Origin: Leptospira borgpetersenii serovar Javanica
GTDB lineage: Bacteria; Spirochaetota; Leptospiria; Leptospirales; Leptospiraceae
Direction of reading: 5' to 3'
NCBI RefSeq assembly: GCF_003046425.1
Contig: NZ_QAJG01000002.1
Location: forward strand, 138,501 to 202,500
Length of the DNA stretch: 64,000 bases
A program made the position numbers and the translations under genes. Under the pieces are notes generated by a model. It was not told the DNA's origin. It did not search any database and was given only the letters and a program-made list of their open reading frames with translations. Below are positions 19,962 to 28,554 of this stretch, piece by piece (position 1 is the first letter of the stretch; the number at the start of each line of letters is the position of its first letter).

Positions 19962-21039
19962 AAATCTTTTTAATTTGTTCAATAACAAATTTTATATTAT
20001 CAATTTTCTGGGATGGGCCACTAGGTAAGTAAATTCCCTTAAGACCATATTTCCTAGAATTTGGAAAATCTCTATTTCCCTGTGGAAAATAAGAAGCTTT
20101 ATCCAAATCAGGATAGAATGGTCTCGAATCAATTTCGGCTTTAGAGAGATTTTGAATGAAATCTTCCCTATCATTTGCAAGATATTCAATATATACTGGA
20201 ACTTCTCCAGCCTCAATTTTGACAGGAATGCAGTTGATTGGAAGACCTTTTAAACCTTCTAAATAAACTTGGTATATCTCCTTAAGATATTCTATACGTT
20301 CTGGTAATATTTTAAGCTGTTCAATTCCAATAGAAGCAAGTATGTCAGTAAATCTAAAATTAAACCCTGGCATAGCCCATGTTTTAGGATCTTTAACATT
20401 CTCTACTCCATGCGTTCTAATAGCTCGAAGTTTAAAAGCAAGATCCGAATTATTTGTAACTGCAAAACCACCTTGCCCAGTAGCTATTGTCTTTGCTACA
20501 GAAAGAGAAAAACAACCTATATCCGATTGAGTCCCGAGATAGCCCAAAGAATTCTTAGAACCTATCGCTTGTGCTGCATCTTCTATGACAAATAGATTAT
20601 TTTTTTTAGCAATTTTATTCAACTGTTCCATATGGACAGATCGACCGTTCATATGGACTGGAATAATCGCCTTAGTCTTAGAATTTATTTGCTCTTCTAC
20701 TTTAGATAGATCCAATATAGGTCTATCTAATTCAACATCTACAAGGACAACCTTTGCACCTAACAAATAAGCTGCATGAGCCGTTGCTATCCAAGTACGA
20801 TTTGGTATAATTACTTCATCACCTGGTTTAACTCCTATCGTCATTAATGAAAGAAGTAAAGCAGTACTCCCACTGGAAGTTGCAACTACATATTTAACTC
20901 CTAAATATTGAGAAATCTTATCTTCAAACTCAGATGTAACCTTACCTTGACTGATATTTTGATTCTTGAAAGATTCAATCACTCGATTGATTTCTTCTTC
21001 TCCAAAAGTAGTTTGCCACCAATGAATAGAATGAGTCAT
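19954..21039 (-). CDS. DegT/DnrJ/EryC1/StrS sugar aminotransferase
   Basis: This 361-residue PLP enzyme has ATSSGSTALLLSL (cofactor phosphate binding), VIEDAAQAIGS and the PLP lysine K183 in FSLSVAKTIATGQGGFAV. It belongs to the nucleotide-sugar aminotransferases. The next gene is an N-formyltransferase overlapping by 8 bp, and the preceding gene is a C-methyltransferase. The three probably build a branched or formamido sugar, similar in logic to perosamine N-formyl routes. The position aminated cannot be inferred. It is clearly distinct from the LegC- and FdtB-like paralogues in this locus. Confidence 0.83.
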   Translation of the reverse strand: MTHSIHWWQTTFGEEEINRVIESFKNQNISQGKVTSEFEDKISQYLGVKYVVATSSGSTALLLSLMTIGVKPGDEVIIPNRTWIATAHAAYLLGAKVVLVDVELDRPILDLSKVEEQINSKTKAIIPVHMNGRSVHMEQLNKIAKKNNLFVIEDAAQAIGSKNSLGYLGTQSDIGCFSLSVAKTIATGQGGFAVTNNSDLAFKLRAIRTHGVENVKDPKTWAMPGFNFRFTDILASIGIEQLKILPERIEYLKEIYQVYLEGLKGLPINCIPVKIEAGEVPVYIEYLANDREDFIQNLSKAEIDSRPFYPDLDKASYFPQGNRDFPNSRKYGLKGIYLPSGPSQKIDNIKFVIEQIKKIYG

Positions 21040-21100
21040 TTTACTTGGATCCTAAAACTTGCAAAATAGGAAGTGGAATTAGAAATTTTCCATTACAGAA

Positions 21101-22327
21101 TTATAGTAATGTTTCTTCCCTAAACTCTGGCAGAGGACAAATCAAAATCAACTTTTGATTCTTTAATTTTGATTTGATTAAATCAAAATATCTCCAAGCA
21201 AGAACTATCAAAACAACATTATCTTCAAAATCTAAAATACTTGGGTCCTTAACAGGAATATGAAGCCCAGGACTATAAGTATCTATTTTCCCAGGATTAT
21301 CATCTACGAGATAATCTAAAAATTTTTCCAATCCAAAATGATAAATTAAAGTGGTTGAGGTAGCAGATGCACCATATCCGACTATTTTTTTTTCTTTAAA
21401 CTTTTCGAGTTCTTTTGTAAGAGTTGTTTTTACTTCAATAATCCTACTTTCATAATTCTTAAAATATGATTCGGTCATATTTTTTTCTTTTTCAATCCCT
21501 ACAAATTTTTCCACATCTGAGGATACAACATGTAAAGAGTTTTTTCTTGCCCAATAATATCGAAAAGACCCTCCTTTGGTTTCTACGTGTTGCAAATGAA
21601 TCAATCTCATATCAAACGAATCGAAAAATTTTATCAAAGGTAAAATTGAGAAATACGAAAGATGTTCATGATAAATAAAATCGAAAACCATATTATCCAC
21701 CATATCACCCAAATATGAAGACTCAATGACCACAACTCCTTGTGGTGATAAAAGAAATTCCAAACCTTCCACAAAAGAATGTAAATCATCTATATTAGCA
21801 AATAGATTATTAATCGTAATCAAATCTACGCTTCCGAATTTTCCTTTTATTTTTTTTGCGAGATCTACATTAAAAAACTCAGGTAAGGTTTCAATCCCTC
21901 TTTGTGTAGCTTCTTCAGCGGTTTTTATAGAAGGTTCTACTCCAAGAACTTTTACATTCTTTCTTTTAAAGTAACTGAGCAAGGTACCGTCATTACTGCC
22001 AATGTCCATCACTAAGTTGTTTGATTTTAGGTTTAGGTTTAGGTTTTCGAAAACATCTTTTGCATAATTTTCGAAATGACTACTGAGTCCGGAAGAACTC
22101 GTAGTAACATAAATATAATCTCTGTATATAATTTCTGGATCAACTACACACTCTATCTGCACAAACCCACAATTTTTACATTGAAAAAGGTCTAGTGGAT
22201 AAATTTCTTGATCCTTTTTGTTCTTTAAGTAAGCATCGCATAACGCAGTCGGGGTCAGGGGTAATATTTTGATCAACTCTGTTGATTTGCAAAGTCTACA
22301 ATCTTTTTTTAAATAAAAATTATCCAT
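21101..22327 (-). CDS. Sugar C-methyltransferase (TylC3/NovU-like), second copy
   Basis: This 408-residue protein has the same three-part layout as the 14726-15955 gene. Its N-terminal zinc motif has four visible cysteines (CRLC, then CKNCG). The SAM domain has LVMDIGSNDGTLLSYF and GVEPSIKTAEEA, and the C-terminal domain has KKIVGYGASATSTTLIYH. ESSYLGDMVDN and FIYHEHLSYFS are conserved around the active site. It overlaps the WbuC-like gene by 8 bp. The sequence differs enough from the other copy that a separate substrate is likely, rather than a recent duplication. Confidence 0.85.
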   Translation of the reverse strand: MDNFYLKKDCRLCKSTELIKILPLTPTALCDAYLKNKKDQEIYPLDLFQCKNCGFVQIECVVDPEIIYRDYIYVTTSSSGLSSHFENYAKDVFENLNLNLKSNNLVMDIGSNDGTLLSYFKRKNVKVLGVEPSIKTAEEATQRGIETLPEFFNVDLAKKIKGKFGSVDLITINNLFANIDDLHSFVEGLEFLLSPQGVVVIESSYLGDMVDNMVFDFIYHEHLSYFSILPLIKFFDSFDMRLIHLQHVETKGGSFRYYWARKNSLHVVSSDVEKFVGIEKEKNMTESYFKNYESRIIEVKTTLTKELEKFKEKKIVGYGASATSTTLIYHFGLEKFLDYLVDDNPGKIDTYSPGLHIPVKDPSILDFEDNVVLIVLAWRYFDLIKSKLKNQKLILICPLPEFREETLL

Positions 22328-22853
22328 TTTTTAATCTCTGTTCTATCTTATTCATAAATTCACGAACACCTTCTAGATCGTTCTCTCCAGGACTCCAAGA
22401 TGCAAATATTGTATCTTCTTTACGAAAAGGTCCTTTCGTAATTTCTAAAAATACCAACCATTCCGATCGAATTAATAAAGTGTGATACATAGAAGAACGC
22501 ATACTGTCATAGAAAATTTTCCCTGTATTATAAGAACCCATGTTTAAAACCTGTTCTATTTCCCCAGTTTCTTCAAAAGTAATAAAATCTACCTCACCTT
22601 CTAAAATCATCATCGACTCAGGCTTGTTTATATGTCTGTGAGGTCTTACATAAGTATCTTTTGGATGAACGATAAACATTTCTTGTAGGAGTTCGTTACC
22701 ATTTAAATGTGAACAAATTCTCGCTCTTTGGCGCTTTGTTCCTTTCGCGATTTCTATTAATTTTTGAATATCACTTTTCTGAAGAGTAAAAAATTGATGA
22801 ACAGAATGATATACTTCTTCAGAAATTTTAGTTTGATTGCTGTAATTAATCAT
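22320..22853 (-). CDS. WbuC-family cupin metalloprotein
   Basis: The 177-residue product has the WbuC-type layout: a short N-terminal segment with RQRARICSHLN, then a cupin with FIVHPKDTYVRPHRHINKPE and MMILEGEVDFITF. The HRH/E set is a plausible metal site. SSMYHTLLIRSEWLVFLEI supplies the second cupin motif. The family recurs in O-antigen loci, but its reaction is not established. It overlaps the C-methyltransferase by 8 bp; a 191-bp gap with a weak hairpin (22904-22927) lies upstream. Confidence 0.8.
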   Translation of the reverse strand: MINYSNQTKISEEVYHSVHQFFTLQKSDIQKLIEIAKGTKRQRARICSHLNGNELLQEMFIVHPKDTYVRPHRHINKPESMMILEGEVDFITFEETGEIEQVLNMGSYNTGKIFYDSMRSSMYHTLLIRSEWLVFLEITKGPFRKEDTIFASWSPGENDLEGVREFMNKIEQRLKNG

Positions 22854-23044
22854 AGACCATTTTTTTCCAAAAATCTGGCATAGTTTACTAGACGGAAGTA
22901 TGGAATGATTTACACTTTAAAATCATTTTCATATTAAAACAAAGAAAATTTTTACTAATATCCCAATTAGTACCAACTTTCAGAAAACAATTTTTCAATT
23001 TTATGTTCATTGTGATTTCTAAATTAATAAACTTCCAATTATAT

Positions 23045-23722
23045 TCAATCGAGTTCTGGAGAAATACATAAACCTAATAAATAATGAGCCATCGGATAAA
23101 AGCCAGTATGCACAACTTCATCATTCATTGAAAAAAGAAATACATGATTAAAATGCTTTTTCAATGATTCCTTAAAATTCTTCCCTGTTTTACAATTAAT
23201 ATGTCCTGCCTTACTACCCGCGGACGCATATTGCTGCGACTCCAAAGAAGGCATACCAATGATAGCGACACCATTTGCCGTTAAAGATTTTTTGATATTC
23301 GTTAGATATACATCTTCCAATTCAGGAGCAATGTGTTCCATAACATCTAGCGAATATAATGCATCAAAATTTTCTTTTATAGGATCTTTAAGAATATCAT
23401 GAATTTTTGCAGTTATAGGCCACTTGTTCGATTGAATATCTGCAAACCTTTCAATAAACAATAGATCAAAATCCGTAATTGTTAGACGTTGAACTTCTTG
23501 CTTTACAATTCTGGAGCAAAATCCATCTCCACAGCCTATTTCAGCTACATTATTATACCCTGATAAAATTTTAGCAACGAATTTATATCTTGAAGCAGTA
23601 AACAAAAGTCTCTTTGGATCTTCATACCAAACAGCGTTATTCATTAGACCAAATTTGGACAAACCAATTTTTTCTTCCAATTCAATCAATGATTGATTCA
23701 CAGGATCTTTAGTACGTTTCAT
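23045..23722 (-). CDS. Class I SAM-dependent methyltransferase
   Basis: This 225-residue protein has NVAEIGCGDGFCSRIV (motif I, about residues 56-71), LTITDFDLLFIERF (motif II) and DALYSLDVMEHI (motif IV), a standard small-molecule methyltransferase domain. VAIIGMPSLESQQYAS follows motif VI. Its position points to methylation of a sugar or lipid-linked sugar. It stands alone, with gaps of 191 and 215 bp on its two sides. Confidence 0.75.
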   Translation of the reverse strand: MKRTKDPVNQSLIELEEKIGLSKFGLMNNAVWYEDPKRLLFTASRYKFVAKILSGYNNVAEIGCGDGFCSRIVKQEVQRLTITDFDLLFIERFADIQSNKWPITAKIHDILKDPIKENFDALYSLDVMEHIAPELEDVYLTNIKKSLTANGVAIIGMPSLESQQYASAGSKAGHINCKTGKNFKESLKKHFNHVFLFSMNDEVVHTGFYPMAHYLLGLCISPELD

Positions 23723-23937
23723 TTTTTTCTCACAACATAATTAAAAATAAATTTACACTAAAATTTTCATAGAAAAACGAAATAATATAAGTTCAAAGTT
23801 TTATGCAATTTTCGTGATAAACTTTATTTTTCCTACCATTCAATTTCAACCTATCTTTTGACTTTCACATTGAATTACATGAAACCCAACTTCGTTTTTT
23901 TATAAAATTTAAAATTCTGTTGGTTTATAAACTTCGA

Positions 23938-24603
23938 TTATTCAAAAAATATAAACTCATAATCCCCAGTATAACCGAATTCACGGTACAACCAGATCCA
24001 TTCGGAAACTTCTAATAAAGATTCTGCGGTTAAAGCCCAACATTCTAGATTAAAAAGTTCTTTTTCATTTCTATAACTTTCTAACATTAAATAACCGTCT
24101 TTACCAACTCTTTCCATTTCTTTCAAAGCAGACTTAAGTTCAAATAACTTTAAGTTATGGAAGGTACCCAATGAAATGACTAAATCAAATTCATTATTTC
24201 CAAATGGATAAGGATCTTGAGCTTTATACTGGAATAAGTAAGGCTTTACTTCTTCTTTTGCATTTTCAAGACCATAAACTGAAGAATCAAAACCTATCAC
24301 CTCAAGTCTAGGTTCGATTAATAGCATTTCATAGAGTAAAAAACCTTTTCCACATCCCACATCTAAAACCTTGGATCCAGGTTTAAGGTTGTAGTCTTCA
24401 ATTAAAGTTTCTGCAACTGGCTTCCATCTGCCGGGAATATATTTGTATCCACCGTAGCCAAAACGACGATCTCCATCCCAATAATCAAAGCCGTATTCTT
24501 TCGCCTTGATCATACATTCTATTTTATGATCCTGCATACGAGCAAGATAATCTCTCTGAGTCGCTTTGTGAAGCGATGTAACTATACTCTTAAGCTTTCC
24601 CAT
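23938..24603 (-). CDS. Class I SAM-dependent methyltransferase
   Basis: The 221-residue product carries KVLDVGCGKGFLLYEML (motif I, about residues 79-95), IGFDSSVYGLENA and FDLVISLGTFHNL. The N-terminal half has RRFGYGGYKYIPGRWKPVA, a GYGGY-type segment that helps tell it from the neighbour at 23045. It starts 6 bp after the Nudix gene, so it belongs to the unit that begins with the 2OG-oxygenase. The target is unknown; a small metabolite or sugar is more likely than a macromolecule. Confidence 0.75.
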   Translation of the reverse strand: MGKLKSIVTSLHKATQRDYLARMQDHKIECMIKAKEYGFDYWDGDRRFGYGGYKYIPGRWKPVAETLIEDYNLKPGSKVLDVGCGKGFLLYEMLLIEPRLEVIGFDSSVYGLENAKEEVKPYLFQYKAQDPYPFGNNEFDLVISLGTFHNLKLFELKSALKEMERVGKDGYLMLESYRNEKELFNLECWALTAESLLEVSEWIWLYREFGYTGDYEFIFFE

Positions 24604-24609
24604 TTTTAA

Positions 24610-25044
24610 TCATCTATTGAGAAAAATTTTATCTAAGAAACTTTTAATTTTATAAAGATTTTCACTAACGCCTGGAACTAAAGGAAGTCTCTCATCCAAT
24701 TCTTCCCATAAAAACCATTTCATTGCAAGACCTTCATTTAAAGTAAGAACATCTTCTTTCACTTCAAAATAAACTGGCAAACAATGATTACACGTAATTT
24801 GTTTGCCTCTCCATTCCCAATGAAACAGCTCTTCTCCAATACTTCCCGGAAGACATCCAAGTTCTTCTTCTAACTCACGACACAATGCATCTTTAAGATT
24901 TTCACCGGATTCAACCTGTCCGCCGAAAAAAGTCCAATAACCTTGAAATATGATTCCCGGAGTATAATCACGTTGCTGCAATAAAATACGTTGATCATCT
25001 CTATAAATTAAAGCTTTCACTGCATGGCCAATTGAAGAATACAT
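24610..25044 (-). CDS. Nudix hydrolase
   Basis: The 144-residue protein contains a full Nudix box, GQVESGENLKDALCRELEEE followed by LGC (about residues 42-64), matching GX5EX7REUXEEXGU. These enzymes cleave nucleoside diphosphates linked to another group, using the Glu-rich helix to bind Mg2+. In a sugar cluster it may hydrolyse a nucleotide sugar or a damaged nucleotide. It is 3 bp after the LIC12192-like gene and 6 bp before a methyltransferase gene. Confidence 0.9.
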   Translation of the reverse strand: MYSSIGHAVKALIYRDDQRILLQQRDYTPGIIFQGYWTFFGGQVESGENLKDALCRELEEELGCLPGSIGEELFHWEWRGKQITCNHCLPVYFEVKEDVLTLNEGLAMKWFLWEELDERLPLVPGVSENLYKIKSFLDKIFLNR

Positions 25045-25047
25045 AAA

Positions 25048-25440
25048 TCAATAATTCAAACAATCAGGTAATATAAGTTTAATTTTCCAAAGATTTTCAA
25101 TACGCTCCATCTCTTCTTGGTTACTTAGTTTTAAACCTTCTACTGCAAAATAGCAAATTTTGTTAGATGAAAGAATACGATCATAAAAACGTTTTCTATT
25201 TTCCAAATCAATAGGAAGCTGAAATAGACTATATAAAATAATTCCCTCTAAGTTTACTAGTTCGTCTAAAACTTGTTCCAAAATCAAATGACAGTTTTCC
25301 ATCGCATACTCAGTTGCGCTTAATAAATAATGTAAATCATTTCTCTGGCAGAAATCTCTGATTACGATATTTTGAACGTGCTGTGGAACTCTTTCTCCTA
25401 AAAACGGTCGACTAAAAATGTATCCCCTAACCTTTTTCAT
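25048..25440 (-). CDS. LIC12192-like sporadic carbohydrate cluster protein
   Basis: This 130-residue protein begins KKVRGYIFSRPFLGERVPQH and resembles the family named after L. interrogans LIC12192, which appears sporadically in carbohydrate clusters. I see no known catalytic motif. IILYSLFQLP and the alternating helix/strand pattern suggest a small alpha/beta fold. It overlaps the 2OG-Fe(II) oxygenase gene by 4 bp, a pairing that fits the family's habit of travelling with that oxygenase. The function is unknown. Confidence 0.8.
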   Translation of the reverse strand: MKKVRGYIFSRPFLGERVPQHVQNIVIRDFCQRNDLHYLLSATEYAMENCHLILEQVLDELVNLEGIILYSLFQLPIDLENRKRFYDRILSSNKICYFAVEGLKLSNQEEMERIENLWKIKLILPDCLNY

Positions 25441-26231
25441 TTTACTTTTGGAAACTGATATTCCATTCCAATTTTAGAAGTAGCGCGTAACGTAATCGGT
25501 TCAAAAAACTCTCCCAATTTTTTATCACCATAAGGAGTGAAAACTGATTTAAATCTACAGTTCATAGACCATCTTGTATCCGATTCCTCGTTCACTCTAT
25601 TCCCATGAGGATAACCTTGATCAAATAAAAGTATTTCTCCATATTTAACTTCCAGCCATTGAACATCTTTGGAGATTGACTGAAATAAATCTTCACTACT
25701 TATTCCTGACTGATTTTTAAAATCAGAAATTAATTTTTTAGAAGAATTAGGTGGAAGTAAATACATAGATTTTGTTTTATAACAATCCACAATAGGCAAC
25801 CAAACCACAATCTCATAAGGGGAATCTCCGGACCATGTATCCGAATGAACTGGGAGAAGAGAACTATCATCCTTTGGAAATTGAATACTTAAATTTACCC
25901 TTAGCTGCATGGACAATTCATTACCAACTAACGTTTCTAAATAAGGTTTAGCCACTTTATAGTAATGATAACGAAAATCTTTTAAGGAATTCATAGACTG
26001 AATTACTTTCAAACGAAAAGAATTCAAATCACTCACAGAAACCTTTTTATGAATTTGATTCAGAAGAATATTCGATGATTCTTTCGTAGATAAACCTAAA
26101 ATATTTCTGATTATATCCGCTATACTTTCTTTGATCCAATCTAACGAATTGAGATCAGCTACCTTTTGAATGGTATAACCATTCCGAATATACTCATCTG
26201 TTATTTGCTGTTCATACTCAGATAAAAACAT
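25437..26231 (-). CDS. 2OG-Fe(II) oxygenase of a sporadic carbohydrate cluster
   Basis: The 264-residue product has the iron facial triad of 2-oxoglutarate oxygenases: H129 and D131 in LLPVHSDTWSG and H209 in QGYPHGNRV. R220 in SDTRWSMNCRF is the likely 2OG-binding arginine. VVWLPIVDCYKTKSMYLLP fits the double-stranded beta-helix core. It probably hydroxylates or otherwise oxidises a sugar. It is the first gene after a 572-bp gap that contains the terminator of the transketolase unit, so it probably has its own promoter. Confidence 0.83.
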   Translation of the reverse strand: MFLSEYEQQITDEYIRNGYTIQKVADLNSLDWIKESIADIIRNILGLSTKESSNILLNQIHKKVSVSDLNSFRLKVIQSMNSLKDFRYHYYKVAKPYLETLVGNELSMQLRVNLSIQFPKDDSSLLPVHSDTWSGDSPYEIVVWLPIVDCYKTKSMYLLPPNSSKKLISDFKNQSGISSEDLFQSISKDVQWLEVKYGEILLFDQGYPHGNRVNEESDTRWSMNCRFKSVFTPYGDKKLGEFFEPITLRATSKIGMEYQFPKVK

Positions 26232-26620
26232 ATTTTTTAATTCATTTTACCGATATATTTAAAATTTTCTAAATAATTCCTGTTTATTCTAGAACGATTT
26301 AATAAATGCGAAAACGATTATAAAGAAAATTCTAAATGAATTAGAACCTTATAACTTAATTTATCAAAAAAACATCGAATTTAAACTTGATTGTTAACAA
26401 TTAAAACCATAAAATTACAAACAATTTACTGATTTTTTTTACACTAAACTCACATTAAATGTAAAATTCACTAAAATACTTGAGCAACGAACAAAAGTCA
26501 TATAGATTTCAATAACTATAAATTATAATATTTTTAAATATCTATACTTAATTTAATAAAAAACTTTAAAAGTTGCCATGACTATACTTTCAAATCGAAT
26601 TTGCAAAATCATAATTAATT

Positions 26621-26704
26621 AGAATTGTTGAAATTAGTAAAACCGCTTCAATTGCTGATCTCAACAAAACGGAAACAGATGAGAATTAACTTTTCAACAA
26701 CTCT
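26621..26704. repeat. Copy of the ~100-bp palindromic repeat (shortened)
   Basis: The left end AGAATTGTTGAAATT and the right end CTTTTCAACAACTCT form imperfect arms. The inner words AAAACCGCTTCAATTG and GGAAACAGATGAGAATTAA match the copies at 52797 and 55776. Confidence 0.75.
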
Positions 26705-26750
26705 ATTATAAATAGAAAGTAGAAATGTTATTATAAACGGACTTTAAATA

Positions 26751-26792
26751 CAAAAATTGGTTTCAAATTTTGAAAATATAATTTGAAACCAA
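26751..26792 (-). terminator. Intrinsic terminator of the transketolase unit
   Basis: TTGGTTTCAAATT (26757-26769) pairs perfectly over 13 bp with AATTTGAAACCAA (26780-26792), with a 10-nt loop. On the minus strand the stem is followed by a T run (26752-26756). It begins 12 bp beyond the stop of the transketolase C-terminal gene. Confidence 0.85.
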
Positions 26793-26803
26793 AAATGAAC
26801 ACT

Positions 26804-27736
26804 TTATTTTCTAATACGGATCGTATCTTTCATAGTTTTAACTAAACTATCTTTGTTAATTCCAAAATAATTTAGTAAAGATTCCTGACTCCCATACCTT
26901 TCTGAGAATCGATCTGGTAGACCGATTCTACGAATCTTTCCGGTCTCGTTCGGAATTTCATCATTGCAAAATTCAAGCACCGCACTTCCTAATCCACCAA
27001 TTCGAGTGTGCTCTTCTACAGTAACAATAGCAGAAACTTTCGGAATCCATTTTTTAAGAATTTCTCCATCTAAAGGTTTTACTGTATGCATATGAATCAC
27101 TCCACAATTTAGGCCTTCCGTTTCCAATTGCTGAACTGCTTCTAAAGCAAGTTGAGTCATAACTCCAGTAGTTATAAATAAACCATCCTTACCTTCTTTC
27201 ATTACAATTGCTTTTCCAATTTCAAAGCCAAGTTCTGCTTTACTGATTACCTTATCTCCACCTTTTGCCAATCGTATATAAATCGGATGAGGCCAATCTA
27301 ACGTTAAAGGCATTAACCTTTTCATTTCTTCAGCATCACAAGGAGCGATAATCGTCATATTCGGTAAAGCACGAAGAATTGCTATATCTTCAACAGCAAG
27401 ATGGGTAGGTCCAAGAGGAGCATATACGATTCCTCCTCCACTTGCAATCAAACGAACAGGAAGATTATGTAAACATAAATCCAAAGCAACCTGTTCAAAA
27501 CATCGTCTCGTTAAAAACGTCGCGATAGTATTAATGTAAGGTATAAATCCTTCCATTGCCATTCCTGCAGCCATTCCAATGATATGCTGTTCACTGACTC
27601 CTTCCATATAGAAACGATCAGGAATATTTTGTTTCATTTCATCCAAAACGCCCGGCCCAAGATCGGATCCAACGAAAACAACTCTATCGTCTTTCTGTGC
27701 AAGTTGATTTACAATTTTTAAACTAGTATTACGCAT
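26804..27736 (-). CDS. Transketolase C-terminal subunit
   Basis: This 310-residue protein holds the Pyr and C-terminal domains of a split transketolase. EGVSEQHIIGMAAGMAMEG (about residues 41-59) contains the glutamate that activates thiamine diphosphate. VTVEEHTRIGGLGSAVLEF belongs to the C-terminal domain. Together with the adjacent N-terminal subunit it would move a two-carbon ketol unit between sugar phosphates or onto an aldose. As the last gene before a strong terminator, it closes the unit that begins at the regulator. Placement in a sugar locus suggests a dedicated ketose-phosphate step rather than central metabolism. Confidence 0.88.
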   Translation of the reverse strand: MRNTSLKIVNQLAQKDDRVVFVGSDLGPGVLDEMKQNIPDRFYMEGVSEQHIIGMAAGMAMEGFIPYINTIATFLTRRCFEQVALDLCLHNLPVRLIASGGGIVYAPLGPTHLAVEDIAILRALPNMTIIAPCDAEEMKRLMPLTLDWPHPIYIRLAKGGDKVISKAELGFEIGKAIVMKEGKDGLFITTGVMTQLALEAVQQLETEGLNCGVIHMHTVKPLDGEILKKWIPKVSAIVTVEEHTRIGGLGSAVLEFCNDEIPNETGKIRRIGLPDRFSERYGSQESLLNYFGINKDSLVKTMKDTIRIRK

Positions 27737-27748
27737 CTCAGTACCTTT

Positions 27749-28543
27749 TTATAAGCAAGCATACATTGCTTCTATTTCCTCTTTTGATAGTTTTGACTTG
27801 TGATGCCAATTAGCATTCCCTTCAGCAAAAGGAAATCCTTTTCCTTTAACGGTATGACAAATAATCGCAGAAGGTTTATCCGAATGAAAAGGAAGTCTAT
27901 TTAAAGTAGATTTAATTTCTGCTATGTTATGACCGTCAATTTCCGTAGTTTCGAAACCAAAACTTTTCCACTTGTCCACAAGTGGCTCTAGATCCAATAC
28001 CTCTTTAGTTAAACCGTATGACTGTAGCTTATTATAATCCACTAATACAGTTAAGTTGGAAAGTTTATGTTTAGCTGCAGACATGGCCGCTTCCCAGACG
28101 GAACCTTCGTTGATTTCGCCGTCTCCGGTAAGAACCACAACTTTATAATTTTTCTTTCTAATTTTCCCAGCAATAGCCATACCAACACCGATTGGAAGTC
28201 CATGCCCAAGAGCACCCGTTGATGCTTCAACTCCAGGAATCTTTCCTCTTTCTGGATGCCCTCCTAATCGTGAATCCAATTTACAAAAAGTTTTTAATTC
28301 TTCGGCAGGAATAAATCCTTTATCAGCCAAAACAGCGTATAATGCAAGACATCCATGTCCTTTACTGAGAATGAATCGATCTCGATCCGGAGAAGTAAAA
28401 TTATCTTTGGAAATATTTAAGTATCCATCATATAAAACATGCAAAATTTCGATCATGGACATGGAAGAGCCCAGATGTCCCCTTCCGCCCCCTTCCAGGG
28501 CCTCTACCACAAGTCTTCTTAAACGTTTCGAAACGAGTTCCAT
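27749..28543 (-). CDS. Transketolase N-terminal (TPP-binding) subunit
   Basis: The 264-residue product is the PP domain of a split transketolase. The thiamine diphosphate/Mg2+ motif GDGEINEGSVWEAAM is present, with YNKLQSYG completing the GDG-N pattern, and GGRGHLGSSMSMIEIL and DRFILSKGHGCLALYAV are also typical. It lies 12 bp upstream of the C-terminal subunit gene and 11 bp after the HAD-kinase fusion gene. Such two-gene transketolases occur in secondary-sugar pathways. Sedoheptulose 7-phosphate, the gmhA substrate, is a natural product candidate. Confidence 0.88.
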   Translation of the reverse strand: MELVSKRLRRLVVEALEGGGRGHLGSSMSMIEILHVLYDGYLNISKDNFTSPDRDRFILSKGHGCLALYAVLADKGFIPAEELKTFCKLDSRLGGHPERGKIPGVEASTGALGHGLPIGVGMAIAGKIRKKNYKVVVLTGDGEINEGSVWEAAMSAAKHKLSNLTVLVDYNKLQSYGLTKEVLDLEPLVDKWKSFGFETTEIDGHNIAEIKSTLNRLPFHSDKPSAIICHTVKGKGFPFAEGNANWHHKSKLSKEEIEAMYACL

Positions 28544-28554
28544 AAGATTTTCCT

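Larger units (their letters stand above)
26232..26803. other. Gap between two transcription units of the sugar locus
   Basis: No gene in 572 bp. It holds a 13-bp-stem intrinsic terminator for the transketolase unit (26757-26792), a palindromic repeat copy (26621-26704), and about 390 bp of very AT-rich DNA upstream of the 2OG-oxygenase gene. That AT-rich part is where its promoter should be, but I could not single out one promoter. Confidence 0.75.

Noticed and set aside
22904..22927. 8-bp hairpin AATGATTT/AAATCATT
   Set aside because: Weak AT-only stem without a T run; not enough for a terminator call.
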